A stretch of 64,000 bases of DNA from Nocardioides sp. Iso805N (GTDB taxonomy: Bacteria > Actinomycetota > Actinomycetes > Propionibacteriales > Nocardioidaceae), in the NCBI RefSeq assembly GCF_000364605.1, contig NZ_KB822579.1, positions 124,001 to 188,000 of the forward strand. Reading direction: 5' to 3'. The translations under genes were made by a program, and so were the position numbers. The first letter of the stretch is position 1. Every line of letters starts with the position of its first letter. The notes beneath the pieces were generated by a model. The model had not been told where the DNA came from and searched no databases. It was given only the letters and a program-made list of their open reading frames with translations. Shown here piece by piece: positions 53,001 to 61,500 of this stretch.

Positions 53001-55008
53001 GTCGGCGAACGGTCCCGCGCAGATCGCCTTCATGAACCCCGGTGGCCTCCGTGCCGACCTGGAGGGGACGAGCAGTGACGGCTCGGGTGACCTGACCTAC
53101 CGGGCAGCGGCGGATGTCCAGCCGTTCGCCAACGAGCTGACCAACATGTCGCTCACCGGTGACCAGATCAAGACGGTGCTCGAGGAGCAGTGGTCGCGCG
53201 ACAACATCGACAACAGCCACGCCAACATCCCGGCCCGCCCGTTCCTGAAGCTCGGGATCAGCAAGGGCTTCACCTACACCTACCACGAGGTCGCCGACCC
53301 CGTGCACAGCGGCGCGAAGCTGGGCGTGATCGACGGCATGTGGCTCAACGGCGCGCCGATCGACCCCGACCAGACCTACAGCGTCACGGTCAACTCCTTC
53401 CTCGCCACGGGCGGTGACAACTTCTGGGAGCTGGCCAAGGGCACCCACCAGGAGGACACCGAGCAGACCGACCTGCAAGCGCAGGTGGACTACATGAAGG
53501 GGTACAGCACCACCGCGCTGCCGGTCGACGACAGCCAGCGTGGCGTCGAGGTCACCTTCGCCCCCGACGCGCCGTCGACGTACCAGCCGGGTGACACGGT
53601 GGCCTTCAACCTCGCCTCGCTGGACATGACGGGCAAGAGCGCGGCCAACACCGCCGGCGACACGCAGGACACCAGCGTCGACGTCAAGCTCGGCAACACC
53701 GTCCTGGGCACGTTCGCGGTCACGCACGGCAACTCCACGCAGCCGTACGACGACCGGGGGACCGCCTCGGTGAGCGTCACGCTGCCTACTGACGCCACGG
53801 GCGACCTGGTCGTCGTGGGTAACCACACCGGCACCAAGGTGATCGTGCCGCTCGGTCTGCCGAAGGCGACCAGCACGGTGACTGCGGCGACGCAGGCCGT
53901 GACGGCCGGCTCCGGCTCGATCGAGGCCACCGTGTCGGGCAGCTCCACGCCGACCGGCACGGTGGAGTTCAAGGACGGCAGCACGGTGCTCGGCACCGCC
54001 CCGGTGGGCGACGACGGCGTCGCCACGCTCTCGCTGGCCTCGGTCACGCTCACGGCGGGCGCGCACACGATCACCGCGACCTACAGCGGTGACAGCGCGT
54101 TCGACACCAGCAGCACGACGTTCACCCTGAACGTGACCGCCGCCCCCGTGGCCCTGCAGCTCGGCAGCCTGTCGGCTCAGAGCTGGACGGCTGGGACGGC
54201 GATCACCTCGGTGACGGCGTCGGCCTCGGGTGGCACCGCGCCGTACGCGTTCTCGGCTTCGGGTCTCCCGGCGGGTGTGTCGATCGATGACACGACCGGC
54301 GTGATCAGCGGTACGCCGACGGCTGCCGGCTCGGGCGCGGCGACGGTCACCGTCACCGACAGCGCCTCTCCGACCGCCGGATCTGTCGGGACCTCGCTCA
54401 GCTGGACCGTGGCAGCGGCTCCGGTCCCGCTGGCGGTGGGCTCCATCCCGAGCCAGAGCTGGACGGCCGGGACGGCGATCACCTCGGTGACGGCGTCGGC
54501 CTCGGGTGGCACCGCGCCGTACACGTTCTCGGCGACGGGTCTCCCGGCGGGTGTGTCGATCAACGACACGACCGGCGTGATCAGCGGTAAGCCCACGGCC
54601 GCCGGCTCGGGCGCGGCGACGATCACGGTCACCGACAGCGCCTCGCACAGCGTGGGTACGTCGCTCAACTGGACCGTCAAGGCGAAGTCGACCGGCAATC
54701 CGACCGGCCACCCGAGTCACCCGGTCGCGGTGAAGGTGAAGGTGAAGGTGGTCAAGAAGACGATCAGGGCCAAGCACGGCAAGGCGCAGATCACGGTCAC
54801 TGTCACCTCCGCCAACGGCGCCAAGCACACCGGCAGGATCACGATCCGCGGTAGCGGGATCAAGGGCACCGGCCTGCTGAAGAACGGCAAGGTCACCGTC
54901 AAGCTGAAGAAGGTGAAGCCGGGCAAGCACAAGATCCGGATCACCTTCAGCGGCGACGCGACCTCATCGGCCACGACCGTCACCACGACGATCAGGGTCA
55001 AGCGCTAG
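47038..55008 (+). CDS. Giant secreted nuclease / 5'-nucleotidase with Ig-like repeats
   Basis: A 2656-residue secreted protein with a signal peptide (MKLAVRRAVGAVLGGTVAAA ... AHA). Domains by residue: lamin-tail domain about 37-165 (HLVINEVYGGGGNSG), Ig-like 228-316, second lamin-tail 322-488, Ig-like 521-690, OB-fold of ExeM/NucH-type nucleases 696-840, and exonuclease-endonuclease-phosphatase domain 1039-1575 (VATFNVENYF, MVGDFNSYTDEDP, SSDHNPMVMG). Then metallophosphoesterase 1584-1918 (VGVNDFHGRLIA, GNHEFDGQSS, VLSGHTHLEY), 5'-nucleotidase C-terminal domain 1935-2175, three Ig-like domains 2278-2552, and a Lys-rich tail. It can degrade extracellular DNA and release nucleosides and phosphate. 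TTG start with GGGGAGA upstream. No sortase motif. Confidence 0.93.
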   Translation: MKLAVRRAVGAVLGGTVAAAGLQVMTLPAAHAAGATHLVINEVYGGGGNSGSTYKNDFIELFNPTDAAISVSGWSVQYTSATGTSIATTGANPGLTALAGSVPAQSYYLIQESAGTGGTTSLPAPDATGSAAIGAAGGKVFLVNSTTALTSAQLAAGASPGSNVVDMVGSNAANQYETAVAPNPANATSISRNATHDDTDDNSKDFTVGPATPQNSSTSDGGGSTSSPLALAAVGDKAAYRNTPIAPITLSASGGTAPYTYGLSGDVDGSGLKMSASGVISGLPSAAGTYHLTAKVTDSAATPDTEKQDFTLTVTDGDTANHVVIAEVWGDGGYNGSAYKNSFIELYNPTDNSVDLSGDSIAYLGSNNSTNTGTPAATKQGNLSGTVPAHSFYLIAGSSSSGGTSGVDLPAPDDYFTDGTDTNIWHYADGTVALIDTQDPFTMPTGDLTGAAHVIDALGYGVSTGYAPFAYEGAVSGKVTGGTTAALRSPVGTDTNNNGTDFTTIAPYAINSNGDTQPELRLASVTDRTALTNQAMTPVNLDVSGGVGAITYSLTGAPAGISVDAHTGVISGTPTAAGTSTITAKATDSLNDVASVTFKLTVGSFLVANPGDQTLDKGSAADIQIAASPANTNGYGFALKSGSTLPAGLSLNPTTGEITGIPAATQQATPVTVTVTNNDDSSTIDVTFTITVTADVTSIATIQGAGQRSAYAPSSGTGAGQTVTTEGVVTAVWDKGYSGTGTAATLGTANSGLSGFVIQTPAADVATSTSSEAIFVFYSGTAFTGKDANGAGITVGDSVKVSGTVSEYKAASAASTETATEITATVANTHKLGASLGSVTVQTSLPATYADREAHEWEAYAPTDTVVTDTYDYESDGELGVASGDQPLVQPTEVCTTAQTSCVQDAETDIVNRGYFLGDGTNTFFLASSTHYNPSKSGNSAIPLPYMDATHSARVGAQVTAPAGHALILGFWPDLSQTAATRPGKWYLQPERAVIGTPGTTATEGTPDLGTDVVNFEDTRADNAAPDPANINAGGKTSNLRVATFNVENYFTETGEAFADDNPAIGNSAAGVTSSTTKGCQYDYDRAGNRELTFQCVSPYGQASAWDPVSGTPTAYKAGVTNAPRGAARQEDLDRQTAKIVTAINGLGGIDSHAVNHGSGADIISLEEIENPNKLKQGITNSPLSPDLSNLKDQGQGTPIANRDAALSYLVHKLNDAAGSNVWAYVKSPEEATDATSMVHMCSILRGDGVSNIDGNAASLANSACSYASGQDVIRPAFIYKKATIVPVGPSDIDFPANPLSPDNAGNNAQPTYNGATPFDLAREPLAQFFKPKGYPNSDGFAVIVNHFKSKGGTSTSDDPGITVTGDNKSDPLVGAYNTARTKEAQELVRFANQFAAQWNTDKVLMVGDFNSYTDEDPIKAVLDSSKTDPSNGMGALNFSLISSSDPSDLTYNYTSDVNVGLDSSGALHVATPNTSGTSGTDEVGYGTVGSIDHEFMSAGFKSMFTGADVWEINANETDAYDFGRFNTNATDFYYGSTPGSSIPTNPTYAQDLAVATPFRSSDHNPMVMGVDVPALDNANAAKVTDVQLVGVNDFHGRLIADSSDGGAAALGGAVDELRDQYGADKTLFVSGGDNVGASTFESFTAHDKPSLDALTSLGLDVSTVGNHEFDGQSSLGANNVGWKDLVNRLMKPYDATTNPFGPAATTGDPDGIPYLAANVTYATDPDGSGPLKAGDTIAPATKSFTIANPLDASKPIKIGFVGTVTPDLVSLESPANLAGIHVDDEADTIAAINQNAAQLKASGDQIVVLLTHEGAASTDCSTVTSAGGSFAQELNGVSDNVDAVLSGHTHLEYSCSMPKGATASNPLTTRPVMQAGSYGVALDQLVYSFDANGTPTAVTSNIVGVKGPVSTLFSAPDDAAVKSIVDAAVTASATAGAQVLGKLGGPFDRARLSDGTENRGGESTLGNQIAEIQRWATSGDDATGYVSSANGPAQIAFMNPGGLRADLEGTSSDGSGDLTYRAAADVQPFANELTNMSLTGDQIKTVLEEQWSRDNIDNSHANIPARPFLKLGISKGFTYTYHEVADPVHSGAKLGVIDGMWLNGAPIDPDQTYSVTVNSFLATGGDNFWELAKGTHQEDTEQTDLQAQVDYMKGYSTTALPVDDSQRGVEVTFAPDAPSTYQPGDTVAFNLASLDMTGKSAANTAGDTQDTSVDVKLGNTVLGTFAVTHGNSTQPYDDRGTASVSVTLPTDATGDLVVVGNHTGTKVIVPLGLPKATSTVTAATQAVTAGSGSIEATVSGSSTPTGTVEFKDGSTVLGTAPVGDDGVATLSLASVTLTAGAHTITATYSGDSAFDTSSTTFTLNVTAAPVALQLGSLSAQSWTAGTAITSVTASASGGTAPYAFSASGLPAGVSIDDTTGVISGTPTAAGSGAATVTVTDSASPTAGSVGTSLSWTVAAAPVPLAVGSIPSQSWTAGTAITSVTASASGGTAPYTFSATGLPAGVSINDTTGVISGKPTAAGSGAATITVTDSASHSVGTSLNWTVKAKSTGNPTGHPSHPVAVKVKVKVVKKTIRAKHGKAQITVTVTSANGAKHTGRITIRGSGIKGTGLLKNGKVTVKLKKVKPGKHKIRITFSGDATSSATTVTTTIRVKR
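54168..54690 (+). repeat. Two near-identical Ig-like repeat units
   Basis: Units at about 54168-54412 and 54450-54690 encode QSWTAGTAITSVTASASGGT followed by APYAFSASGLPAGVS or APYTFSATGLPAGVS. They are almost identical in DNA over long stretches, pointing to recent duplication. Confidence 0.8.
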
Positions 55009-55022
55009 GAACCCAGCGCGGC

Positions 55023-55061
55023 CCGAGGGCCCGGCCCGTCACCGACCGGTCGGGCCCTCGG
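55023..55061. terminator. Bidirectional terminator hairpin
   Basis: CCGAGGGCCC (55023-55032) and GGGCCCTCGG (55052-55061) between the convergent nuclease and GH15 genes; the right arm lies inside the GH15 coding end. Confidence 0.65.
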
Positions 55062-56835
55062 CGTCAGCGAGCGCGAAGGCCGCCTGGATCAGTGCCAGGT
55101 GGCTGAAGGCCTGCGGGAAGTTGCCTACCATCCGCCTCCGGCCGGGGTCATACTCCTCGGCGAGCAGGCCGACGTCGTTGGTCAGACCGACCAGCCGGTC
55201 GAAGAGCGCGTGCGCGTCCTCGAGCCGTCCCGCGGCGGCATAGGCGGACACAAGCCAGAACGAGCAGGCCAGGAAGGGGTGCTCGTCCCCCGGCAGCCCG
55301 TCGACGCCGGACTGGGTGCGATAGCGCATCACCAGGCCGTCGCGGAACAGATCCTGCTCGATCGCCTCGATGGTGCCGATGATGCGGGGGTCGTCGCCGG
55401 GCAGGAAGCCGACCAGCGGCAGCATCAAGAGCGCGGCATCGACCTCGGTGGTGTCCTCGTGCTGCACGAAGGTGTTGCGCTCGGCGTCGTACCCGGTGGT
55501 CAGGACCGCCTCGCAGATCCGGTCGCGGATCGCTCGCCACTCCTCGACCGGGCCCTCGAGGTCGTACTTCTCGATGGCGCGCACAGCGCGGTCGAAGGCG
55601 ACCCACATCATCACCCGCGAGTGGGTGAACTGCTGCTTCTCGCCGCGGATCTCCCACAGGCCGTGGTCCGGCTCCTGCCAGTGCAGGGCCAGCTCGGCGA
55701 CCAGCGCGCGCTGCAGGGACCAGGCGTTGGCGTCGGGCTTGGCACCGGCCTCGCGGTCCAGCTCGAGCGCGTCCATCACCTCGCCGAGGACGTCGTGCTG
55801 CAACTGGTTGACGGCCGCGTTGCCGATCCGGACCGGCCGCGAGTCGGCGTAGCCCGGCAGGTGGTCCAGGGTGCTCTCGGGCAGCCTGCGGCGCCCGTCG
55901 ACGCCGTACATGATCTGCAGGTCCTGCGGGTCGCCGGCCACCGCGCGCAGCAGCCAGTTGCGCCACAGGTTGGCCTCGTCGATGTACCCCGCCTGGATCA
56001 GGCTGGAGGTGGTCAGCGCGGCATCGCGCAGCCAGCAGTAGCGGTAGTCCCAGTTCCGTACGCCGCCGAAGTCCTCGGGCAGAGATGTCGTCGGGGCCGC
56101 GACGATGCCTCCGCTCTGCGAGTCGGTCATCAGCCGGAGCGTCATCAGCGAGCGCAGCACCACGTCGCGGTGCGGCACCCGCGCCGTGCACCTGTCCGCC
56201 CACTCCTGGTCGGCGGCGATGGTGCGATCCACCGCGGCGAGCACGCCGCCGAGGTCCTCCAAACCGTCGAGCTGGGCGTACGACGGCAGCCAGGTGGTGA
56301 TGAAGACCAGCTCCTCGCCGGCGTGCACGTCGAACCGGTCGGTGTGCCGGTGGTCGGCCGCGCGAGGCAGCCGCGGCCCGCGCAGCACCAGCATGTCGGG
56401 GCCGGCGATCGCGGTGATGACGTGCTGGCCGTGGATCGAGCGCCGGCGTACCCAGGGGAGGATCGCGCCGTAGTCGGGCCGCACCAGCCACTCGTGCTCG
56501 ATGGTGACGGTTCCGCGGACGCCGCGCAGGATCCGCACCACATCTGCTTGCCCGTCGCCCTCGGGCATCACATCGGTCAGCGTCACCACGCCGGAGTCGG
56601 TGGTGAAAGTGGTCTCCAGTGCGGTCGAGGAGCCGACGTAGCGGCGTGTCATCGTGTGCTGGTCGCTGGGGCGCAGCTGCCAGTGGCCGTGATCGTCGGT
56701 GCCGAGCAGGCCGGCGAAGCAGGCGCCGCTGTCGAAGCTCGGCAGGCAGAGCCAGTCGATCGACCCGTTGGTGCCGACCAGGGCGGCCGTCCGCCGGTCG
56801 CCGATCAGCGCATACTCCTCGATGGGCAAAGCCAT
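55039..56835 (-). CDS. Glycoside hydrolase family 15 (trehalase/glucoamylase-like)
   Basis: A 598-residue GH15 protein without signal peptide. The N-terminal beta-sandwich starts ALPIEEYALIGDRRTAALVG, TNGSIDWLCLPSFDSGACFA. The (alpha/alpha)6 barrel has GGVRNWDYRYCWLRDAALTT near residue 260 with the substrate-binding RNWDYR and WLRDA. A likely catalytic Glu is in HWQEPDHGLWEIRGEKQQFT near residue 390, and the second in GLLAEEYDPGRRRMVGNFPQ near residue 565. In actinobacteria this group includes acid trehalases as well as glucoamylase-like enzymes; cytosolic location favours trehalose or maltooligosaccharide breakdown. ATG at 56835 is 42 bp from the divergent pncC start. Confidence 0.92.
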   Translation of the reverse strand: MALPIEEYALIGDRRTAALVGTNGSIDWLCLPSFDSGACFAGLLGTDDHGHWQLRPSDQHTMTRRYVGSSTALETTFTTDSGVVTLTDVMPEGDGQADVVRILRGVRGTVTIEHEWLVRPDYGAILPWVRRRSIHGQHVITAIAGPDMLVLRGPRLPRAADHRHTDRFDVHAGEELVFITTWLPSYAQLDGLEDLGGVLAAVDRTIAADQEWADRCTARVPHRDVVLRSLMTLRLMTDSQSGGIVAAPTTSLPEDFGGVRNWDYRYCWLRDAALTTSSLIQAGYIDEANLWRNWLLRAVAGDPQDLQIMYGVDGRRRLPESTLDHLPGYADSRPVRIGNAAVNQLQHDVLGEVMDALELDREAGAKPDANAWSLQRALVAELALHWQEPDHGLWEIRGEKQQFTHSRVMMWVAFDRAVRAIEKYDLEGPVEEWRAIRDRICEAVLTTGYDAERNTFVQHEDTTEVDAALLMLPLVGFLPGDDPRIIGTIEAIEQDLFRDGLVMRYRTQSGVDGLPGDEHPFLACSFWLVSAYAAAGRLEDAHALFDRLVGLTNDVGLLAEEYDPGRRRMVGNFPQAFSHLALIQAAFALADAEGPTGR

Positions 56836-56865
56836 GACGCGAGCGTACGGGCTTGTGAGAAGCCC

Positions 56866-56871
56866 TAGGAT
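56866..56871 (+). promoter_or_regulatory. -10 box of leaderless pncC
   Basis: TAGGAT, 6 nt before the ATG at 56878. Confidence 0.55.
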
Positions 56872-56877
56872 CGGGGT

Positions 56878-57402
56878 ATGCCCGAGCAGCCTGGGACGCC
56901 CGAGCCGGCCCTGCCGACCCGGGTCTTCCTCGCGCTGCGAGCGGGGGGCGAGACGCTGGCGACGGCGGAGTCACTCACCGGCGGACGGCTCGCGGCGCTG
57001 ATCACCGACGTGCCGGGAGTCTCGGCGACCTACCTCGGTGGCGTGGTCAGCTACGCGACCGAGGTGAAGATCTCGCTGCTCGGGATCTCCGAGCAGCTGG
57101 TCGAGGAGTACGGCGTCGTCTCCGCGGAGTGCGCCTCGGCGATGGCCACCGGTGTCCGCGGTCTGACCGGGGCGACCTGGGCGCTGGCCACCACGGGTGT
57201 CGCCGGGCCGACGGTGCAGGAGGGCAAGCCGGTCGGAACGGTCTACGTCGGCATCGCCGGGCCGGGACTGGTCGAGGCGATTGAGCTCAACCTCGACGGT
57301 GACCGGCCGACCATCCAGGCACAGACGTGTCAACGCGCTCTCGCCGCGCTCGAATCGGTCTTGACCGAAGAGGTGCGACGGGAATCAAGGGCACTCAGGT
57401 AG
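56878..57402 (+). CDS. pncC: CinA C-terminal family, nicotinamide-nucleotide amidohydrolase
   Basis: A 174-residue stand-alone CinA C-terminal domain, which deamidates nicotinamide mononucleotide in NAD recycling. The core is LATAESLTGGRLAALITDVP (catalytic Ser region), SATYLGGVVSYATEVKISLL, VSAECASAMATGVRGLTGAT and TTGVAGPTVQEGKPVGTVYV. The N-terminal molybdopterin-like domain of full CinA is absent, as is normal for this actinobacterial version. It precedes clgR by 47 nt, the standard arrangement. Confidence 0.92.
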   Translation: MPEQPGTPEPALPTRVFLALRAGGETLATAESLTGGRLAALITDVPGVSATYLGGVVSYATEVKISLLGISEQLVEEYGVVSAECASAMATGVRGLTGATWALATTGVAGPTVQEGKPVGTVYVGIAGPGLVEAIELNLDGDRPTIQAQTCQRALAALESVLTEEVRRESRALR

Positions 57403-57449
57403 CGTTGTCCCACCACAGCGATGGACGGTCGAACACAGGAGGCAAGCCG

Positions 57450-57749
57450 ATGGTGCTGTTCCGGCGGGTGCTCGGTGATGTGCTCCGCGCCCAGCGTGTG
57501 GAGCGCGGCATGACCCTCCGCGAGGTGTCGGCCGAGGCCCGGGTGAGTCTGGGCTACATCTCCGAGATCGAGCGCGGCCAGAAGGAAGCCTCCTCGGAGC
57601 TGCTGGCTTCACTGTGCATGGCACTCGACGTCAGTCTCGGGGCCGTGCTGCGTGAGGTCTCCGACGCGGTCATGATCGAGGAGGCGGCCACGCTGCCGAC
57701 CCGGATCCCGGTGCGCACCGCGGGCGACGTGGTCGCCTCGGCCGCCTGA
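57450..57749 (+). CDS. clgR: ClgR-type XRE regulator of Clp protease genes
   Basis: A 99-residue Cro/CI-type regulator. The helix-turn-helix is MTLREVSAEARVSLGYISEI with ERGQKEASSELLASLCMALD, the highly conserved ClgR motif, and it begins VLFRRVLGDVLRAQRVERG. ClgR activates clpP/clpC and other proteostasis genes in actinobacteria and is itself often a Clp substrate. The C-terminus here ends ...GDVVASAA; the terminal Ala-Ala is compatible with Clp degradation. ATG at 57450 has AGGAGG upstream at about 8 nt, so unlike many neighbours it is not leaderless. Convergent with the glycosylase gene. Confidence 0.92.
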   Translation: MVLFRRVLGDVLRAQRVERGMTLREVSAEARVSLGYISEIERGQKEASSELLASLCMALDVSLGAVLREVSDAVMIEEAATLPTRIPVRTAGDVVASAA

Positions 57750-57752
57750 CGC

Positions 57753-58511
57753 TCAGCCCTTCAGGGGCTGGCACGACGGGCAGAAGTACGCCGGTCGCAA
57801 CCTGCCCTGCTCACCCATCTCGATCCGCTGGATCGGGGTGGCGCAGCGCAGGCAGGTGGCATGGCCGCGCCCGTAGACGGCGTTGACAGCCGGACGTTTC
57901 GTCACCGCCTGGTCCAGCTTGAGTTGAGCGACGCGCACCATTCGCAGCAGGTCCGGCACCGCGCGCACCGGCGTCTCGGGGTGCACGCCCATGGTGAAGC
58001 ACACCTCGGCCGCCCACATCGTGCCGATCCCGGCGAGGTTGCGCTGGTCGCGCAGGGCGTCGAACACCGGCTGGTCGGGATGTTTCCGGAGCCGCAGGAC
58101 GGCCTCGTCCTCGTCCCAGTCCGGGCCGAGCAGGTCAGGCCCGAGGTAGGCGAAGGTCGCGGCCTCCTCGGATCGGGGGACCAGCTCGACGATGCCGAGC
58201 TGGAAGCCGACGGCCTGCGCGGACTGGGTCTCCAGCACGACCCTCGCCAGGTGCGGCGCCTTGGGCCAGCGTTGTCGCGGACGGAGGGTCGCCCAGGAGC
58301 CTTCCATCTTCAGGTGGGTGTGCAGCGTCCAGTCGGCGCCGATGCGGGTGAGCAGGTGCTTGCCGCGGGCGAGGGTCGCTTGCACCGGTTGGCCACTGAG
58401 GTCGACCGTCGCGTGGCGGGGCACCCGGAAGTCGGTGCGAGTGAGCACGGCACCGGCCAGCGCGGCGTCGAGTCGTCGTGCGGTACGTAGGACGGCGTCA
58501 CCTTCGGGCAC
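57753..58511 (-). CDS. Fpg/Nei-family DNA glycosylase
   Basis: A 252-residue base-excision-repair glycosylase/AP lyase. Pro-2 and Glu-3 of the catalytic N-terminus are present (MPEGDAVLRTARRLDAALAG), together with the helix-two-turn-helix RNLAGIGTMWAAEVCFTMGV and the zinc finger CLRCATPIQ ... YFCPSCQPLKG. PEGD rather than PELP, and NLAGIGTMWAAE, place it in the Nei (endonuclease VIII) branch, which removes oxidised pyrimidines. It is 18 nt downstream of lhr, a helicase repeatedly linked to DNA repair, so the two probably form one repair operon. Confidence 0.9.
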   Translation of the reverse strand: MPEGDAVLRTARRLDAALAGAVLTRTDFRVPRHATVDLSGQPVQATLARGKHLLTRIGADWTLHTHLKMEGSWATLRPRQRWPKAPHLARVVLETQSAQAVGFQLGIVELVPRSEEAATFAYLGPDLLGPDWDEDEAVLRLRKHPDQPVFDALRDQRNLAGIGTMWAAEVCFTMGVHPETPVRAVPDLLRMVRVAQLKLDQAVTKRPAVNAVYGRGHATCLRCATPIQRIEMGEQGRLRPAYFCPSCQPLKG

Positions 58512-58529
58512 CCGACACCTCCCGATGGC

Positions 58530-61500
58530 TCATCGGCCCGGCCGCTCCGCGCCCAGTCGCAGCCCCTTCGGGGACGCGACGAAGCCGGCCGACTGCAGCG
58601 CCTGCCGCAGCGGAGTGCTGCCCGACCCCAGCAGCGGCGCTCCGTCGGCCTTCTCCACTGTCAGCCGTCCGAGCGCGCCCCGCCGTACGGCGGACGCGAG
58701 CTCAGCCACGGCCGCCGTCAGCGAGGCCTCGTCCTCGGTCCAGGAGAGCAACGTGCGACCGCCGCGCTCGACGTAGAGGGTCAGCGCACCGTCGACCAGC
58801 AACACCACGGCACCGGCCTTGCGGCCCGGTTTGTGTCCCTCGCCGTCCCCGGCTGGCGGCCAGCCGAGGGCTGCGCCGTAGGGGTTGGCCGGATCCGTGG
58901 CCGCCAGGCAGACGGCTTCCGGCTTGGTGTCGTCGGCGACGGTGCCGAAGGTGCGCATGCGGTCGACGGCACCTGCGGTGCCGAACTGTGCCGCACCGAG
59001 CCCTTCCACGAAGTAGCCACGGCGGCAGCGGCCGGACTCCTCGAATGCGGAGAGCACCTTGTAGACGGCGGCGAAGCCTCCCGGCACGCGTTCGGCGGTG
59101 ACGGCACCGCGGGTGACCACGCCATGGCGGTCGAGCAGCCGCTCGGCGGCCGCGTGCGCGCGGCGGGTCGGATCCGTGTCGATCTCGGGCAGCAGGGTCC
59201 AGCGGCCCGACGTCTCCGGCGGGCCTGTGCGGACGGGCATCCGCGCTCGGCTGCCGGCGAGCCGGGTGCGCGGCGGCGGTCGCCGGCTGCGGTGCGACGG
59301 CGTACCGGTGCGGGTGAGGGCACGCAGCGGGGCCACGGTGTCGTTGCCGACCCGGCCCGCCCAGACCAGCGCCCACAGGGCCGCGCTGAGCGCTGCGTCG
59401 TCCTGGGCACCGACGGCGTCGGAGAGCTGTCGGAAGAACCAGGCGCCACCGGGCGAGAGCGCCTCCAGGAGCCGCTCCGCGAGCTCGCTGTGGTCGAACG
59501 GCTGCGGCTCGGGCAGGGTGAGGTCGGCGTTGTCGGCCAGGTGGAGCGAGACCCAGCCGTCGCTTCCCGGCAGCGCACCGTGGCCGGCCCACAGCACCTC
59601 ACCGGACGCGGTCAGCTCATCGAGGTAGGACGGCTCGTAGTCGCGTACGCGGGAAGCGAGGACGAGTGGCTCCAGCGCGCTCGCCGGGACGGGTGCGCCG
59701 GCGAGCTGTTCGACGACGCTGAGCACGCCGTCGACACCGCGCAGCCCACGCGCGCGGCCAGAGGAACCGGTGGGGACCCGCTGCCACGCTGGTAGGAAGC
59801 GCGCCAGGGTGGTCGGCTCGACCGGCTCGATCTCGTGTCGCAGCCGTGCCAGCGAACGGCGTCGCAGGGTGCGCAGCACATCGGCGTCGCACCACTCGGT
59901 GCCGGAGCCGCCGGGGCGGAACTCGCCGTCGAGCACCCGTCCACGTGCCGCAAGTCGCTGCAGGGTGTGTCGCACTACCGCCACGCCGACGCCGAGCCGG
60001 TCGGCGACCTGCTCAGCGGTGAACGGACCGTGCGTCCTGGCGAACCGGGAGACCAGGTCGCCGACCGGATCCTCGACCGGCTCGGCGAAGGTCGCCGGCG
60101 TGCCCGGCGGGACAGGTACGCCGAGGCCGTCGCGCAGCCTGCCGACGTCCTCGACGACCGCCCAGCGCGGCTCGCCTGCCATCCGCACCTCGACGAGCCG
60201 GCGCTGGTCACGCAGGGTCTCCAACCAGTCGGCGACGGGCGCGTCCGGGGTGCTGCGCTCAAGCACCTCGTCCGTGCGCAGGGGACCGATCAGCCTCACC
60301 AGGTCGGCCACCCCCTCCGCGTCGCGTGCCCGTCGATCGGGTGCGGTGCGCTGCAGCTCGGTCTCCACCTCGGCGAGCACGTCCGGATCGAGCAGCTCGC
60401 GCAGCTCGGCGCGGCCGAGCAGCTCCGCGAGCAGGCCCTGGTCGAGGGAGAGTGCTGCGGCCCGACGCTCGGCGATGGGGGAGTCGCCCTCGTACATGAA
60501 CTGCGCGACGTAGCCGAACAGCAGGCTGCGCGCGTAAGGCGAAGGCTGGGGCGTCGCGACGTCGACGACCTGGACCTCGCGGCGCTCGATCCGGCCGAGC
60601 AGACCGACCAGGGCGGGCAGGTCGTAGACGTCGCGCAGGCATTCACGCACCGCCTCGAGCACGATCGGGAAGCTCGGATATTGGGCGGCCACCTCCAGCA
60701 GCGACGCCGCCCGCTGGCGCTGCTGCCACAGCGGAGAGCGACGACCGGGGTCGCGACGCGGCAGCAGTAGGGCGCGGGCTGCGCACTCCCGGAAGCGCGA
60801 GGCGAACAGGGCGGACCCGCCCACCTCGGTGGTGACCAGGTCCTCGATCTCGTCGGCGCCGAACACCACGACGTCGCCGCCCGGAGGCTCCGACTCGGTG
60901 TCCGGGATGCGCACCACGATGCCGTCGTCGGAGGCGACCGCCTGCCCGTCGACGCCGTACCGCTCTCGCAGGCGCGCGTTGATCGCCAGCGCCCACGGGG
61001 CGTGCACAGGGGTGCCGTAGGGGCTGTGCACGACCAGCCTCCAGTCGCCGAGCTCGTCGCGGAACCGCTCCACCACGATGCTGGTGTCGCTGGGCAGCAC
61101 GCGGGTCGACTCGAGCTGCTCGTGCAGATAGCCGACCAGGTTGCCAGCGGCCCACTCGTCGAGTCCGTTGGCCATCACCCGGTCGGTCGCCTTGGCCGCC
61201 GGAAGCGCGGCCAGCTCGCGGGTGAAGCCGCCGATCGCGGCGCCCAGCTCGGCGGGCCGACCGAGGGTGTCGCCCTTCCAGAAAGGCAGTCGTCCCGGAA
61301 TCCCCGGGGCGGGCGAGACGAGCACGCGGTCGTGGGTGATGTCCTCGATCCGCCAGCTGGTGGCTCCCAGGGCGAAGATGTCACCGACCCGCGACTCGTA
61401 GACCATCTCTTCGTCGAGCTCGCCGACCCGCTTGCCGCCGGCTGTCGACTCGCCGCCGACCAGGTAGACACCGAACAGACCGCGATCGGGAATGGTGCCT

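Noticed and set aside
50590..54930. 1446-codon minus-strand frame, and another at 47878-50508, over the nuclease gene
   Set aside because: Antisense shadows with extreme Arg/Val/Gly content; the plus strand encodes recognisable nuclease and nucleotidase domains throughout.
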